The notes: generated by a model not told the origin, from the letters alone. Numbered from the stretch's first letter, positions 19,801 through 27,578 are shown. The stretch is DNA of 64,000 bases from HGM04593 sp045657945 (GCA_045657945.1 JAZOUB010000041.1:49816-113815); one strand, 5' to 3'. Program-made: numbers and translations.

Positions 19801-22800
19801 AACAAGGTCAACTCTGTTTGTTCCTGTGCCGTGGTTGTCGCGGCCAATATCATCGTGGCTGTGACGGTAGTCGCTCACTGCAACAAGGCGGTTTGTGCCG
19901 GTCTTTGCAATGGCAGGGATGCGGTATGAGAATTCATCATCATCGTAGAAGAGTGTCACATCATTGGTTGCTGTGAACTTTGCAACAAGCGGAGTAGTCT
20001 CGTTGATTGCTGCAACATTGTCAGCTGTGAGTGTCGGGTTTGTTCCAAGTGATGTCGCGCCAATGTAGAAACCGTTGAACTCAAAGCCACGATACTTGCG
20101 TGTGAATGCAAGTGTTGTACCCTCGGCGAGTGGCATTGTAAGCTCGCTTGCTGTTTGGTGAGCTGGAGTGAGCTTCATTGCTGTTCCGCCAATGGTTATT
20201 GTACCCAAGTGAGTATTTGGATTATCGTTTCTCCAGTTCTCAACCTCGGCCTGGAACATTGCCGGCACAAACTCCTCTTCAATGTATGTGATTTCAAGAG
20301 CTGTGATGAAGATACCATTTCCTGCAGTTCCACCTACACCAATGTTAATGGTATTGGTTTCAAGTCCTGTTGCAGAAATAGTTTTTTCTGTAGTACCACT
20401 TATTGCAATAGTACCGGTATTGTTGTTTGTAGCGGTATATGTAACATCACCAGAGAATGAATCACCTTCTCCCCTGATAGTCATACTATATCCTGCAATT
20501 TTATATGGTTCAGGGATAGAAATTGTAAAATTAGTTGCTTTAGCCAAATATGGAGTTTTATTACCATTAACCTTGGTAGTCCAACCAAGATTGTTGTTAG
20601 TAATTCCATCCACTTTGATTGTTACAGTTGGAGTTGTGTTTACAACTGCTTTGTAACCCCAACCGCTGTTTATTGTATTACCGGCATAGTTTGTATATGT
20701 AACATCTGCAAATGTAAGATTCAATGTCTTCTCGTTAGAAGGGATAACCTCCTCGAGAACCCAGGTAGAAGCTGCGTTTGAAGCTGCATCACAATATACA
20801 TATCCGTTCTCTGCCTTGAAGTAATCGTCGCGCTCAACACCGTTATTCATGTTCGTGTTGTCCCACTTGATGAGGTACTCAAGTTCGTTACCTGTTGTCT
20901 CAAAGGTGAGTACTGTGGCATCGTTTGCGCTGGTGGTGTTTGCATTGGCATTCCAAGCGTGGCACTTGATGTAGTTGCCGCTGTTTGCTTTCAGTTTATA
21001 GCCATCGCCGCTCTGCTCAAAGAGGAATATCTGTGTGTCGCTGCTTTCGTTCTTGGCAACAACAGTTACACCACTTGTTGAACCTGTATTGTTGCTTGTA
21101 TTTGCAATGTTCATATAGTTGGTGGTGTTCTTTACCTTCAAACGGAAGAACTTGCCTGCAAGAGATGTTGTTGGTTCTGTCGGCGTATTTGACTCAAAAT
21201 TTGCAACATAGTTTGAAGCCTGTGCCACGCTTACATTGCAAGTTGCTTCGGTGCTAACCACATTTCCGCCCAATGTCCAGTTTACAAAGTTGTAACCGGT
21301 GTTGGCGGTAGCATAAAGTGTTATCTGAGTTCCGTTTTCAACATCGCCCTGTGTCTTTTGGCTACCAGTGCCAACTGCGAACTTTGCTGTACCACCCGCT
21401 GCAGGGTTTGCAGTCGTTGTAACGGCGTAGGTTGTTGGGGTTGGGTCAGGCTCCGGCTCCGGCTCTGGGTCGGGAGTTGGGGTAGAGGCTCCGCCTTCTG
21501 ACTGGATGGTTACTGTAACTCCATCTTCCAAAATTGCCAAGCCGGCACGACCGGCATAAGTTGAACCCAATACAAACGAAGTGCTTTGTGAATTGATGTC
21601 TGATGCAGAAAACACAACGCCTGCAGCAGCATTATTTACATTTGTTGTATTTCCTCCAATTGTAACATCAATTGTGTAAGAACTACTGGGGCTTTTACCC
21701 TTAAAACTGTAACTTTTTATTATATAACCTGCAGGTGCAGTCAATGTATAAGTTATATCCGAAACAAGTGTCTCAGAGTTTCCTACAGGCGCTTTTGCGA
21801 AGAATGTATTGACGGTTGTTGAAAGGGCATAAGCCGGCTCAGAGCCTTTCGAACAGTTCAATACAATACCGTCGCTTGTTGTCCAAGTGCTGCAATAAGA
21901 TCCATTAGCTCCACTTATCTCTACACTCGAAATGTTAAATGTGCAATCTTTCTCAACCAGCACATTTGCCTCATCGTCAAAGTTTGCAACATAGTCATTG
22001 TCGGATGCACCTACTTTTACCTGTAGTGTGTTCTTTGTGCCGACTATGACACCGTTCTTTGTCCAATTTGCAAGTGCATAACCGTCGGCAGGGTGTGCGG
22101 TGAGGGTTGCGGTGAAGTTCTCATTAATTTCTGCGCTTGCAGTTGTTCCGGCAGTTCCACCATTGATTGAAACAGTACCCATATTTGAAGGTGTAGCTGT
22201 TGCAGTAACGGTGAATTTTTCTGTTTTTGGCGCAAGGTTAAAGAGTGCGTAATGTTCTGCACCATCTATCCAAGAATAATTGTCGCCTTGAGAAGGAGTG
22301 ATAGCGTCAAGTTTGAACCAACCATTACCCGAGCCGTTCCATCCGAAGTTGAAATGAAAGTAATTATTGGCTGTGTAACCATCAAGGACAAACATATGGC
22401 GTGTATCACCTGTACCACTATTATCTGACGCGTATGGTATTGGGCAACCGTTGTCAATGCTCTCCTTGATTTTTTCAATCCACTGCTCCATAGTAAAGTT
22501 TGCCTGGTATGAGGCATTGATGAGCTGGTAATTGAAATAGTCATTCAGAACCTTGCTGTCCGATCCTTCGTTTACAGTTGTTGCACCGGTGCCTATACTT
22601 GAAGGGAAACAGGCGTGCAGTATGTGTGAGAAGAACTTTGAAACCTCGTCAATCTGCTCCTGTGTCCAGTCACTGTTGTATGTAAGAGGCATCTTGCTGA
22701 AATCATATACTCTGTCGGTTATCTCTACATATGTAGGTGCCTGACAGTTGTACAGGGTCTTGGCTGTTCCTTCTGTCGGGAAACCGTGATAACGCATTAC

Positions 22801-23022
22801 AATAGCGTATGCTGTGGGTACACAGCCGGCCTTTGCATTGGTCGAGCCACCATAACTTGTGAAAATCTGTTTGTTGAACGGTGAGTTCTGCCCCCAACTG
22901 GCGGTTTCAAGGTAAACCTTTTCACCCATCGTGGTGGCATCGTAATTGTCCTGCGCACTTACATTTGCTACCATAAAGATGGCGCAGATGGCAAGCACTG
23001 TTACGCGTAGAAAGTTTTTCAT
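13840..23022 (-). CDS. Giant secreted C10 protease-sialidase fusion with T9SS sorting domain
   Basis: This 3060-residue protein has, in order: a signal peptide (MKNFLRVTVLAICAIFMVAN); a C10 peptidase domain (residues about 35-268; Cys67 in KAGCVPTAYAIVMRYH, His209 in DTRHMFVLDGY) with no prodomain; InlB-type repeats (GYALANWTKNG, GYNFVNWTLGG); a lectin-like region near 620-760; a six-bladed sialidase/BNR domain at about 1020-1395 with FSYRIPAIAKTG and Asp boxes SDDNGATWT, SNNNGQSWT and SDDWGATWN; two nearly identical lectin-like modules; further InlB-type repeats ending in FVNW; and a C-terminal T9SS sorting domain (IYDLQGRKLNEITEPGFYIV). It would cleave both sialic acid and polypeptide from host glycoproteins at the cell surface. 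Peptidase and sialidase activity are inferred from motifs. The fusion is unusual and its frame is unbroken over 9.2 kb. Confidence 0.93.
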   Translation of the reverse strand: MKNFLRVTVLAICAIFMVANVSAQDNYDATTMGEKVYLETASWGQNSPFNKQIFTSYGGSTNAKAGCVPTAYAIVMRYHGFPTEGTAKTLYNCQAPTYVEITDRVYDFSKMPLTYNSDWTQEQIDEVSKFFSHILHACFPSSIGTGATTVNEGSDSKVLNDYFNYQLINASYQANFTMEQWIEKIKESIDNGCPIPYASDNSGTGDTRHMFVLDGYTANNYFHFNFGWNGSGNGWFKLDAITPSQGDNYSWIDGAEHYALFNLAPKTEKFTVTATATPSNMGTVSINGGTAGTTASAEINENFTATLTAHPADGYALANWTKNGVIVGTKNTLQVKVGASDNDYVANFDDEANVLVEKDCTFNISSVEISGANGSYCSTWTTSDGIVLNCSKGSEPAYALSTTVNTFFAKAPVGNSETLVSDITYTLTAPAGYIIKSYSFKGKSPSSSYTIDVTIGGNTTNVNNAAAGVVFSASDINSQSTSFVLGSTYAGRAGLAILEDGVTVTIQSEGGASTPTPDPEPEPEPDPTPTTYAVTTTANPAAGGTAKFAVGTGSQKTQGDVENGTQITLYATANTGYNFVNWTLGGNVVSTEATCNVSVAQASNYVANFESNTPTEPTTSLAGKFFRLKVKNTTNYMNIANTSNNTGSTSGVTVVAKNESSDTQIFLFEQSGDGYKLKANSGNYIKCHAWNANANTTSANDATVLTFETTGNELEYLIKWDNTNMNNGVERDDYFKAENGYVYCDAASNAASTWVLEEVIPSNEKTLNLTFADVTYTNYAGNTINSGWGYKAVVNTTPTVTIKVDGITNNNLGWTTKVNGNKTPYLAKATNFTISIPEPYKIAGYSMTIRGEGDSFSGDVTYTATNNNTGTIAISGTTEKTISATGLETNTINIGVGGTAGNGIFITALEITYIEEEFVPAMFQAEVENWRNDNPNTHLGTITIGGTAMKLTPAHQTASELTMPLAEGTTLAFTRKYRGFEFNGFYIGATSLGTNPTLTADNVAAINETTPLVAKFTATNDVTLFYDDDEFSYRIPAIAKTGTNRLVAVSDYRHSHDDIGRDNHGTGTNRVDLVMRTSDDNGATWTAKQTIAEGTSTFGYGDAAIVANGQDILVMAVAGNVFYPNANATNKNKTYRIYSNNNGQSWTKEEVTSNIFGLFDEAYATFFGSGKLAVDPDFNGTGKARVYGAILLKNSARSTNNYVLFSDDWGATWNILGGSKTHIAEADEPKVEILPNGQVLLSSRHASGGSRVFNVFTYGNDKAAGEGTWGTAVSGCSNEGKNGTNGEIICLDAKQTNGKPTKILLQSQPQGGSSTWDRKDVTIWYKEIGNETQTPSSIAGGWTKGLQVSTVQSAYSAMALQENGEIAFFFEEAPCHNDDNTYGYSMVYVPLTIEEITNNNFLNPNADVEYVPVEFNIELTDTEGNIYRETLDYVPNDAAAVATYLTTTYPFITLGENGAIADNTYTNTVTLPFKVSNANTTVWHNIYWPANTRENDYPVYLSASSKDDTYVPKVTDSYAYGNHPTYNTLDGNEKISWAIYNVNNGFEFIFKNKVTQKYIQVTNVADDGAQNVVYVENIEEATAFTIFNKPAGNDYYTPAQYALAAKVGETTGYLCSTSATGYNYATHYFNNSNNGYGHQGAWIEFVEAPDYQAIIDALTENVAKFGAGDGNYTDNNDINAIKAIIENIANTPLNTLNTHTETVQNVKESYREVVLTVNDEETETVPGSVSITVNGSAAETVNNKFVPANATVSILATANPGYRFVNWTRPAAQASAAARTAEARNSNVVSDQNPYTVTVSEALSLEANFEQIVVDVVLTEIIGTNAGQTNEYRIRLDGFTNGITKETVAAKLVELYPYIALGEKSEDEVIDNGKLQINGNSYTYTNNVILPFKVSNAQNEIWHNIYWPSNTKNNDYPVYLSASSADDTYVPKVTGSYAYGDHPTYNTMGGNPKIAWAIYNVNNSFEFIFKNELTGKYIQVTSVANGDAQNVVYVENAIDATVFTIEKKPAGNDYYTDAQYSLTANVGEEKGYLCSTSATGYNYATHYNSNGHQGAWFEFVESPYYEVMLNDTYAMYYYYAGVGEGKCIITDALVPIVENLGDFEKWGGLTYNTINAYAAILEEAWRWPAIKLNIKPTEGGTTSINGEENVTKKKAPIGYQLPLVATPAVGYHFVNWSDSTSTVLSENAEYTTSTSGSKNWVTNINVNFAINIYNINVTAGEGGSATASATNVEHGSEVTLTATPSTGYSFAGWYDGENLISAEASYTFTVTSHINYTARFNEVPTGTVAIHITVASTDGTTVTNAVDGNVKAIINNIGQAWATDADFVVGADVELVASSDYDQKAYLFDGWYKNDVLVSKELAITVQATEAATYQARFFRGCVVIGEPKSNRIGYVTKITLPDGTSLGYDASNRAVVKEGTEVMINTWLSYGYETIWKDENDNIVGNEQNLVITIEKDVTYTATFEPASYNLTVRANDDSYGTVTAESDTSSGTTIKVGHNMEATITATANTGYYFVNWTKGTDVVSSENPYTIPGIANVENMEDAEYVANFLPVENATAGVYYRIGYDGFAAAASAGAARAAGDVVTIDLTTGAFGGQTGDKTTYSQWTSDNGVNIIARDANGTEIASMKYNNGFQLHLIDGVTTPVEYTITVPEGYTLTEMSYKNGYRTYDMTVSYNSENVSLNGGTSVQTITFIEGETSFKLSGIIGRYIYVTALTMIETGNSEGDEGEGSGETPETPANRYYIQSEASGVTNKANALLMTKETGAASIFYYADNKLLSYDKGTYIKEDGGTRGLQAVGTSGTVTITTSGETTTIAAPSYLHAVDGTTRYVDHCSGNPDNHATNHNFVLEEVESLPVTIGSALHATFYAPVAVEIPEGVRAYVLKEKNITADSWVTMTMLQNGIIPANTGVILRSDEAKIYDFIITENTDAARAEAVGNILEGTVAKSYVNKDAYILTKKSNGVGMYPLSNNSYITGGATATFTNNSHKAYLPVEGNFAQLLQQGTGFRFVFDDGTTEIEEIEREVEDTIYDLQGRKLNEITEPGFYIVNGKKIFVK
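16850..17390 (-). repeat. Lectin-like module, copy 2 within the giant gene
   Basis: Encodes about 180 residues (VYLSASSADDTYVPKVTGSY to HQGAWFEFVESP) that align almost residue for residue with the copy at 18060-18600. Together they form a long imperfect direct repeat about 1.2 kb apart. Confidence 0.8.
18060..18600 (-). repeat. Lectin-like module, copy 1 within the giant gene
   Basis: Encodes VYLSASSKDDTYVPKVTDSY through QGAWIEFVEAP, including AIYNVNNGFEFIFKN and YLCSTSATGYNYATHY, which recur in copy 2. The module lies just after the sialidase domain and may bind carbohydrate. Confidence 0.8.
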
Positions 23023-23024
23023 GG

Positions 23025-23338
23025 TGTGTTATATTTTGTTTTTTATTATTTGCCATTTTGTGCAATTTACAAATGTAGTAATAATATAAATATTATTAAA
23101 ATTTAAAACGATGTTTATTGTGTGTTGCGGCAAAAACAACAAAATTTCAAAAGGCTCTTATATATATTCAATCTCCCTCCGCTTCGCTCGTCCCTCTTTT
23201 GAAAGAGGGACAGTATTTGTTGCTCTTGTATATGTTTAATCTTCCTTTAGGCCTTTAAAGCCCTTTTAGGCATTATTATAATAACATAAAACGCCCCTCG
23301 CTGGTGCGAGAGGCGTTTTATGTTGTGTGTTGCCTTAG
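23025..23338. other. Intergenic region: promoter of the giant gene, no ORF
   Basis: Contains a minus-strand -7 box TACATTTG at 23070-23077 (about 48 nt before the giant gene ATG) with no clear -33 element, a palindrome around 23190-23212 (GTCCCTC/GAGGGAC), a short tract of the AAGGG type (about 23236-23275) and the terminator at 23283-23324. No coding sequence is supported. Confidence 0.6.
23283..23324. terminator. Terminator after the sulfatase/GEVED gene pair
   Basis: A long stem (AACATAAAACGCC with GGCGTTTTATGTT, then CTCGC with GCGAG around one mismatch) and a TGGT loop lies 15 nt after the stop at 23339. A-rich and T-rich flanks allow function in both directions. Confidence 0.8.
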
Positions 23339-25294
23339 TTACTCCACATAAACCTTCTTGTTACCAATGATATATATGCCCTTAGGAAGGCCTTGCAGTT
23401 TGTTCACACGGCGGCCATCAATGGTATAGACAGGTAAATCTGTTGTAGTTTCCACGACGTCAATTCCGGTTGTTTCGCCTACAACGAGGGTGGCATCAAC
23501 GATAAAACCACCATTGGCAATGATACCATTGCTACCGGTTGGAGTACCGTCAGCAGCGAGCTGTCCGCCCGGGTCTACGCTATTCCAGTCAACCTTGAAG
23601 CGAATACGGTAGGTACCCGATTCTGCCGGAGCCAGGAATGAAGGACAAGCCATGGTATTGCGGCTATTGCCGGTGAGATATGAGCCTGCAGAATTATAGC
23701 CGCTTGCATCATTGTTGAAATCTCCCGAATAGAAACTGAAACTCTTTACCTCGGTACCCGTCTGGTCGGTGTTGCCTTCGGCAAACGAGAATTGTTTGTC
23801 GTTGTTTTCATCAATGAATACATAACCGTGCATCCATGTACCGGTATATGAAAGTTCTGCTGTCAAACTCTCACCAGGCAAGCACTTCAGATAGTTGCTT
23901 TCCTTTGTAGTCAAGTCATTGTAAACTTTACTGCCGGTCACATTCAGGGTCTGTTTTTCGCCACCGGCAGCCGACAATGACACAGCATTGAGCTTGCGGT
24001 CGGTGCGGGTCGCTGTGGCGTTCTTCGGGAAATTGACAGGATAAGTGCCGTCATCCTCAACTTCGATTTCACCCTCCACTGTAGCAAATACTGCAACGAG
24101 GTCTTTGTTTTCAGTCATTACCACTGTGTATTCGGGCTTGTAAGAAACGATAGTTCTGCCTTTGCGCCATCCATGGAAGAAGAAACCTTCTTTCACCTCT
24201 GCCACGACAGTGAGTTCTGTGCCCGGTTCAACATCCAACGCTTTTTCGGTTGCATCCTTGATAGCCACTGTACCACGCTCGGCAACATTGGCCGAGACTT
24301 TCAATGTGCGGTGTGTCTGGGCAGCACCAAAATCAAACGGCAAATCATACATTGTGCCATAGAAACCGGCGTTGGCCGACTCGCCGCCACTCTGATCTAC
24401 GCGTATGCGGAAACGGCCATTCGTCGCATTGCCTGCAGGCACGGTGAATTCAGCTTCAATCAATTCGCCCAAAGTTGGCTTTACGCTTTGTTCAAAAGTG
24501 CCGTCACCGTCAAAGTCGGCCCATACTGTTACCTCCAAACCTATCTCGTTTGCACCAAGTAGCTTTGCAGTCAACTTCACATTACCTCCGTGCATCAACT
24601 TCGCACGTTCCTTTGTGTATAGTGTGTAGCGTCCGGTAGTCGCCGGTTTGTAGTGTAATTCGGACAACACGCCCTCGCCGGTGATATCCACTTGAGTCAA
24701 GCGGGTCTTTGCCGAATATGTTCCACAAGGCATTCTGTAGGCAGCGATAGCAGGGCAGACATCGGGGTCTTCATCGGCTGGAGGCTCCGGAGCTGTTGTA
24801 TTATAACTGGTCTCTGTGATTTCCCAATACGAATTTCCACGACCTGTCTTCACATAGTAGGCTACAACACCGGTAGCGCCTTTGTTGAGGCCGAGTGTCG
24901 CATCTTCGTTGTAATTGATTGTACCTTGGTCGTTGGAAGCCAGGAAATATGTCGTACCGCTACCGGTTGTGCCGGCTCCGGTACTTACATAATATTCCAC
25001 AGGGTCATTACCCAAGCTCACATTTGTACTCAATGTTATATTAGACGACTGCATATATGTTTCAGTCGCAACGTTCTTGATGTAATAGCAGTTGTCCTTG
25101 CCTGTAGGGATAAACTGCCACACATACACACCATTGTCTGCATTCAGTGCACCGGTCTGCATCATCCCGTCTGCTGCGTAGATATACGAGCCCGATTCAC
25201 CATTGCGGTTGATTGTATAATATTTGTCTTGTTCAAAGGCCCAACCTTGAAAAACAGTGACCAGAGACAAGAATAGGAAGAATATCTTTTTCAT
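23339..25294 (-). CDS. Secreted GEVED-domain protein with T9SS sorting domain
   Basis: The start at 25294 (MKKIFFLFLSLVTVFQGWA) gives a proper signal peptide; a longer in-frame ORF reaches 25384 but overlaps the space to the sulfatase gene and looks non-coding there. The 651-residue product has a lectin-like N-terminal part (about 20-170), a GEVED-type domain (EVTVWADFDGDGTFEQSVKP) near residue 260, an InlB-type repeat (GFFFHGWRKGRTIV), a second GEVED-type stretch (YVFIDENNDKQFSFAEGN) and a T9SS sorting domain (VYTIDGRRVNKLQGLPKGIY). GEVED domains are common in surface proteins and may bind glycans or calcium. It follows the sulfatase gene by 94 nt and is probably co-transcribed with it. No catalytic domain is recognised. 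Confidence 0.85.
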   Translation of the reverse strand: MKKIFFLFLSLVTVFQGWAFEQDKYYTINRNGESGSYIYAADGMMQTGALNADNGVYVWQFIPTGKDNCYYIKNVATETYMQSSNITLSTNVSLGNDPVEYYVSTGAGTTGSGTTYFLASNDQGTINYNEDATLGLNKGATGVVAYYVKTGRGNSYWEITETSYNTTAPEPPADEDPDVCPAIAAYRMPCGTYSAKTRLTQVDITGEGVLSELHYKPATTGRYTLYTKERAKLMHGGNVKLTAKLLGANEIGLEVTVWADFDGDGTFEQSVKPTLGELIEAEFTVPAGNATNGRFRIRVDQSGGESANAGFYGTMYDLPFDFGAAQTHRTLKVSANVAERGTVAIKDATEKALDVEPGTELTVVAEVKEGFFFHGWRKGRTIVSYKPEYTVVMTENKDLVAVFATVEGEIEVEDDGTYPVNFPKNATATRTDRKLNAVSLSAAGGEKQTLNVTGSKVYNDLTTKESNYLKCLPGESLTAELSYTGTWMHGYVFIDENNDKQFSFAEGNTDQTGTEVKSFSFYSGDFNNDASGYNSAGSYLTGNSRNTMACPSFLAPAESGTYRIRFKVDWNSVDPGGQLAADGTPTGSNGIIANGGFIVDATLVVGETTGIDVVETTTDLPVYTIDGRRVNKLQGLPKGIYIIGNKKVYVE

Positions 25295-25388
25295 ATGGAT
25301 TTCTTTGTTTAAAGATGTGGAAAAATCCGGAATAACCAAAGCACACCCGGTGTCCGAGGTGCTCGGCCTATTCCAATGATTCACTACA

Positions 25389-26999
25389 TTATCTCTTTGT
25401 TGATTCTCCTGGCATAGTCACTTTGAACAAGTCGCTGGTTGTATGCTCCTGGTTGATGATTTGTACCATCTTTTGAACCACATCAGGATTTTCTGCGGCA
25501 ACGTCAGTATCTTCGTGCACATCAACAGCGAGATCGTACAACAGTGTCGCACCATCCTTCACTACCAACTTCCAGTCGCCCATACGCAACGCCATCATAT
25601 TTGTCTCGTGGAACTCCCAGTAGAGGAATTCATGCTTTTCCTGTTCAGCATCATTTCCACGAAGGGTATTATTGAACGAGATACCGTCCCAATATTGTGT
25701 AGCTGTGCTCGCCTTACGACTGTAAGCATCGCCGTTGAGTCCTGCATAGTCGAGGAGTGTAGGCATGAGATCATAGAATGCCAACTGGTGATCGTTCACT
25801 GTACCTGCAGGAACCCCGGGGCCTTTGACAATAAACGGAACACGGATACCGCCTTCGTGTGTAGAACGCTTGGTTCCACGCAACAGACCGTCACGGTTGA
25901 ACCAATCGGGGTCAGCTCCGCCTTCTTCGTGAGGGCCGTTGTCTGATGTGAAGATCACGAGAGTATTGTCTGCAAGTCCCTTTTCTTCCAACTTCTCGAA
26001 AATTTCGCCCACCTGAGCATCGAGACGAGTAATCATGGCTGCAAATTGTGCATGTCGGTTGGAATTCTTGTAATACCAAGAGGAGAATGCACCGCCAAAG
26101 CCACTATCGTCACATTCAAATGCCTGGATATACTTTTGCAAGATACTGTCATTAGGCTGCCACAGCTCGGCGTGAGGCAGAGTATAGGTAAATATACCAA
26201 TGAATGGCTTGTCAGCCTCCTGACGGTCTAACCAATCCAAAGCATATTGGTGAATGAGGTCGGCTGTGTATTGCTCGCGATTCTCATAGTCTGCATTTCC
26301 TGACGACACATCACGATGCTGGATGTTCTGCTTCAATGTATCTACCACAATATGCTTGTCGCCATACTTCTCGGGGTCGTAACGATTCAAGAAGTTTGGA
26401 TAGTATGTGTGTGCCTGGAATTGGCAGATTGGACCATAGTAGCAGTCGATGCCACGCTTGTTGGGCAATGAGGCCGAACTGCTGGTAGCAGAGGCACTGG
26501 TAATGGTATTGCCGTCTGCATCCACTTTATAGGTATCGGGGTAGTTCATGTTGTAGTAACCACCGGCCCACTTTCCGAACATACCGGTGCGATAGCCTGC
26601 TTCCTTAAACAATTCAGGCACAATCTTATGTGTGTTCTTATAAGGCTCCTGACCTATGATATGATAGTCTGGATTCGAGCCAAACATGTTTTCCCGACGT
26701 GCACTTTGCCAGTACTCGCGATTACCACGTACGTGAACGTGGCCTGTATGCTGGCCTGTCATGAAACAGGCACGCGATGGTGCACTCACCGGGCTACCGG
26801 CATAAGCTTGAGTGAAGCGCATACCCTCGGCAGCCATTCTGTCCAAGTTGGGCGTAGAAATCAATTGTTGACCATAGCAACCCAAATCACCGTATCCCAT
26901 ATCGTCGCACATTATATAAATAATATTAGGACGATCTTGTGCTGCAGCCACGGCAGGCAGGATGCCGGCGAAAAGCATAAATGCATTCTTTTTATTCAT
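25389..26999 (-). CDS. Sulfatase, serine-type
   Basis: The 536-residue protein has a signal peptide (MNKKNAFMLFAGILPAVAAA) and the alkaline phosphatase-fold sulfatase domain: metal ligands in IIYIMCDDMGYGDLGCYG (Asp32-Asp33), the formylglycine motif SAPSR (Ser72 to Arg76), and the C-terminal metal site FTSDNGPHEEGG. A serine in the motif means activation by an anaerobic sulfatase-maturing radical SAM enzyme (anSME), which is not encoded in this window. The family (S1) removes sulfate esters from glycans such as mucin O-glycans or glycosaminoglycans; the exact linkage cannot be read. It has no T9SS sorting domain, so it probably acts in the periplasm. It is followed by the GEVED protein gene. 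Confidence 0.93.
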   Translation of the reverse strand: MNKKNAFMLFAGILPAVAAAQDRPNIIYIMCDDMGYGDLGCYGQQLISTPNLDRMAAEGMRFTQAYAGSPVSAPSRACFMTGQHTGHVHVRGNREYWQSARRENMFGSNPDYHIIGQEPYKNTHKIVPELFKEAGYRTGMFGKWAGGYYNMNYPDTYKVDADGNTITSASATSSSASLPNKRGIDCYYGPICQFQAHTYYPNFLNRYDPEKYGDKHIVVDTLKQNIQHRDVSSGNADYENREQYTADLIHQYALDWLDRQEADKPFIGIFTYTLPHAELWQPNDSILQKYIQAFECDDSGFGGAFSSWYYKNSNRHAQFAAMITRLDAQVGEIFEKLEEKGLADNTLVIFTSDNGPHEEGGADPDWFNRDGLLRGTKRSTHEGGIRVPFIVKGPGVPAGTVNDHQLAFYDLMPTLLDYAGLNGDAYSRKASTATQYWDGISFNNTLRGNDAEQEKHEFLYWEFHETNMMALRMGDWKLVVKDGATLLYDLAVDVHEDTDVAAENPDVVQKMVQIINQEHTTSDLFKVTMPGESTKR

Positions 27000-27153
27000 A
27001 CTAACTATCGGTTTTGTATTTTGTTTACAAATAAAACTTTTATTGTTCCATCAAACTTTTTGGGGTTCACCTCAATGGTCAGGTAGAGCCTTTTCATAAA
27101 ATGGTTGGTTATGTGTGTAAAAATAGTATTTATTTTTAGAAAATGCAATATTT

Positions 27154-27285
27154 ATAAGGGATTAAGGGTGATTAAGGGCTCTAAGGGTAATTAAGGGGGT
27201 TAAGGGCTCTAAAGGTTCTAAGGTGCTAACATTAGTTTCCCTTAATGTTCCTTAGTCCCCTTAGTGTTCCTTTCACTCTTTATAC
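27154..27285. repeat. TAAGGG-type low-complexity inverted repeat
   Basis: About eight irregular units of TTAAGGG or CTAAGGG are followed by the complementary CCCTTAA/CCTTAG units, so the strand can fold on itself. Similar tracts occur at 29981-30092 and 55648-55695. Confidence 0.6.
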
Positions 27286-27307
27286 TCCTTTTGCTGCTTT
27301 CAAAAAA

Positions 27308-27337
27308 CGGAGCAGGTCTCCGGAAAGGCCTGCTCCG
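27308..27337 (-). terminator. Terminator of the small-peptide 2 transcript
   Basis: On the minus strand an 11-bp G/C-rich stem (CGGAGCAGGCC with GACCTGCTCCG, one wobble) is followed by TTTTTTG. It would stop transcripts coming from the peptide gene at 27840-28004. Confidence 0.7.
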
Positions 27338-27428
27338 CAACTTAAACTAATGAAAAAATTTACTTTGGAAAGTAAATGCGTGTAGTCAAAGAAAAATTGT
27401 CAAAAACTGACTTGTTTTGCCAGTTTGC

Positions 27429-27459
27429 AAAGCTCGCCGATAGGTCAATTTGTGGATTA
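27429..27459 (-). repeat. 31-bp direct repeat, copy A
   Basis: Identical over 31 bases to 27548-27578 (starts AAAGCTCGCCGATAGG). Copy A includes the stop codon of the broken small-peptide copy. Confidence 0.85.
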
Positions 27460-27540
27460 GTTCCAGAGGTTATCCCATTGGCTCGCTTTTTTATCAGCGA
27501 CCCGCGGGGCGCAACCTGTGTCTGCGCTGCCCGCGACCAT
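27457..27540 (-). pseudogene. Broken copy of a W-x-N-[LI]-W small peptide
   Basis: The last codons before the stop at 27457-27459 encode ASQWDNLWN, the same tail as the intact small peptides. Upstream, the reading frame runs straight into REP-like palindrome C and a chance ATG at 27540, giving only 27 residues with none of the YxxP leader. It looks like a duplicated peptide gene whose 5' part was replaced or separated by the palindromes. Confidence 0.55.
27504..27534. repeat. REP-like palindrome C
   Basis: Plus strand: GCGGG, GCGCA, loop ACCTGTGTC, TGCGC, a 2-nt bulge TG, CCCGC. Both stem halves pair perfectly. Layout and loop match copies B and A while the stem bases differ in a compensating way. 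Confidence 0.7.
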
Positions 27541-27547
27541 TCGCTAA

Positions 27548-27578
27548 AAAGCTCGCCGATAGGTCAATTTGTGGATTA
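27548..27578 (-). repeat. 31-bp direct repeat, copy B
   Basis: Identical to 27429-27459. Its end also forms a 10-bp inverted repeat with CCACAAATTG just downstream. Confidence 0.85.

Noticed and set aside
27154..27285. Possible CRISPR array or minisatellite in the AAGGG tract
   Set aside because: Units are short and irregular, with no constant repeat or spacer length.
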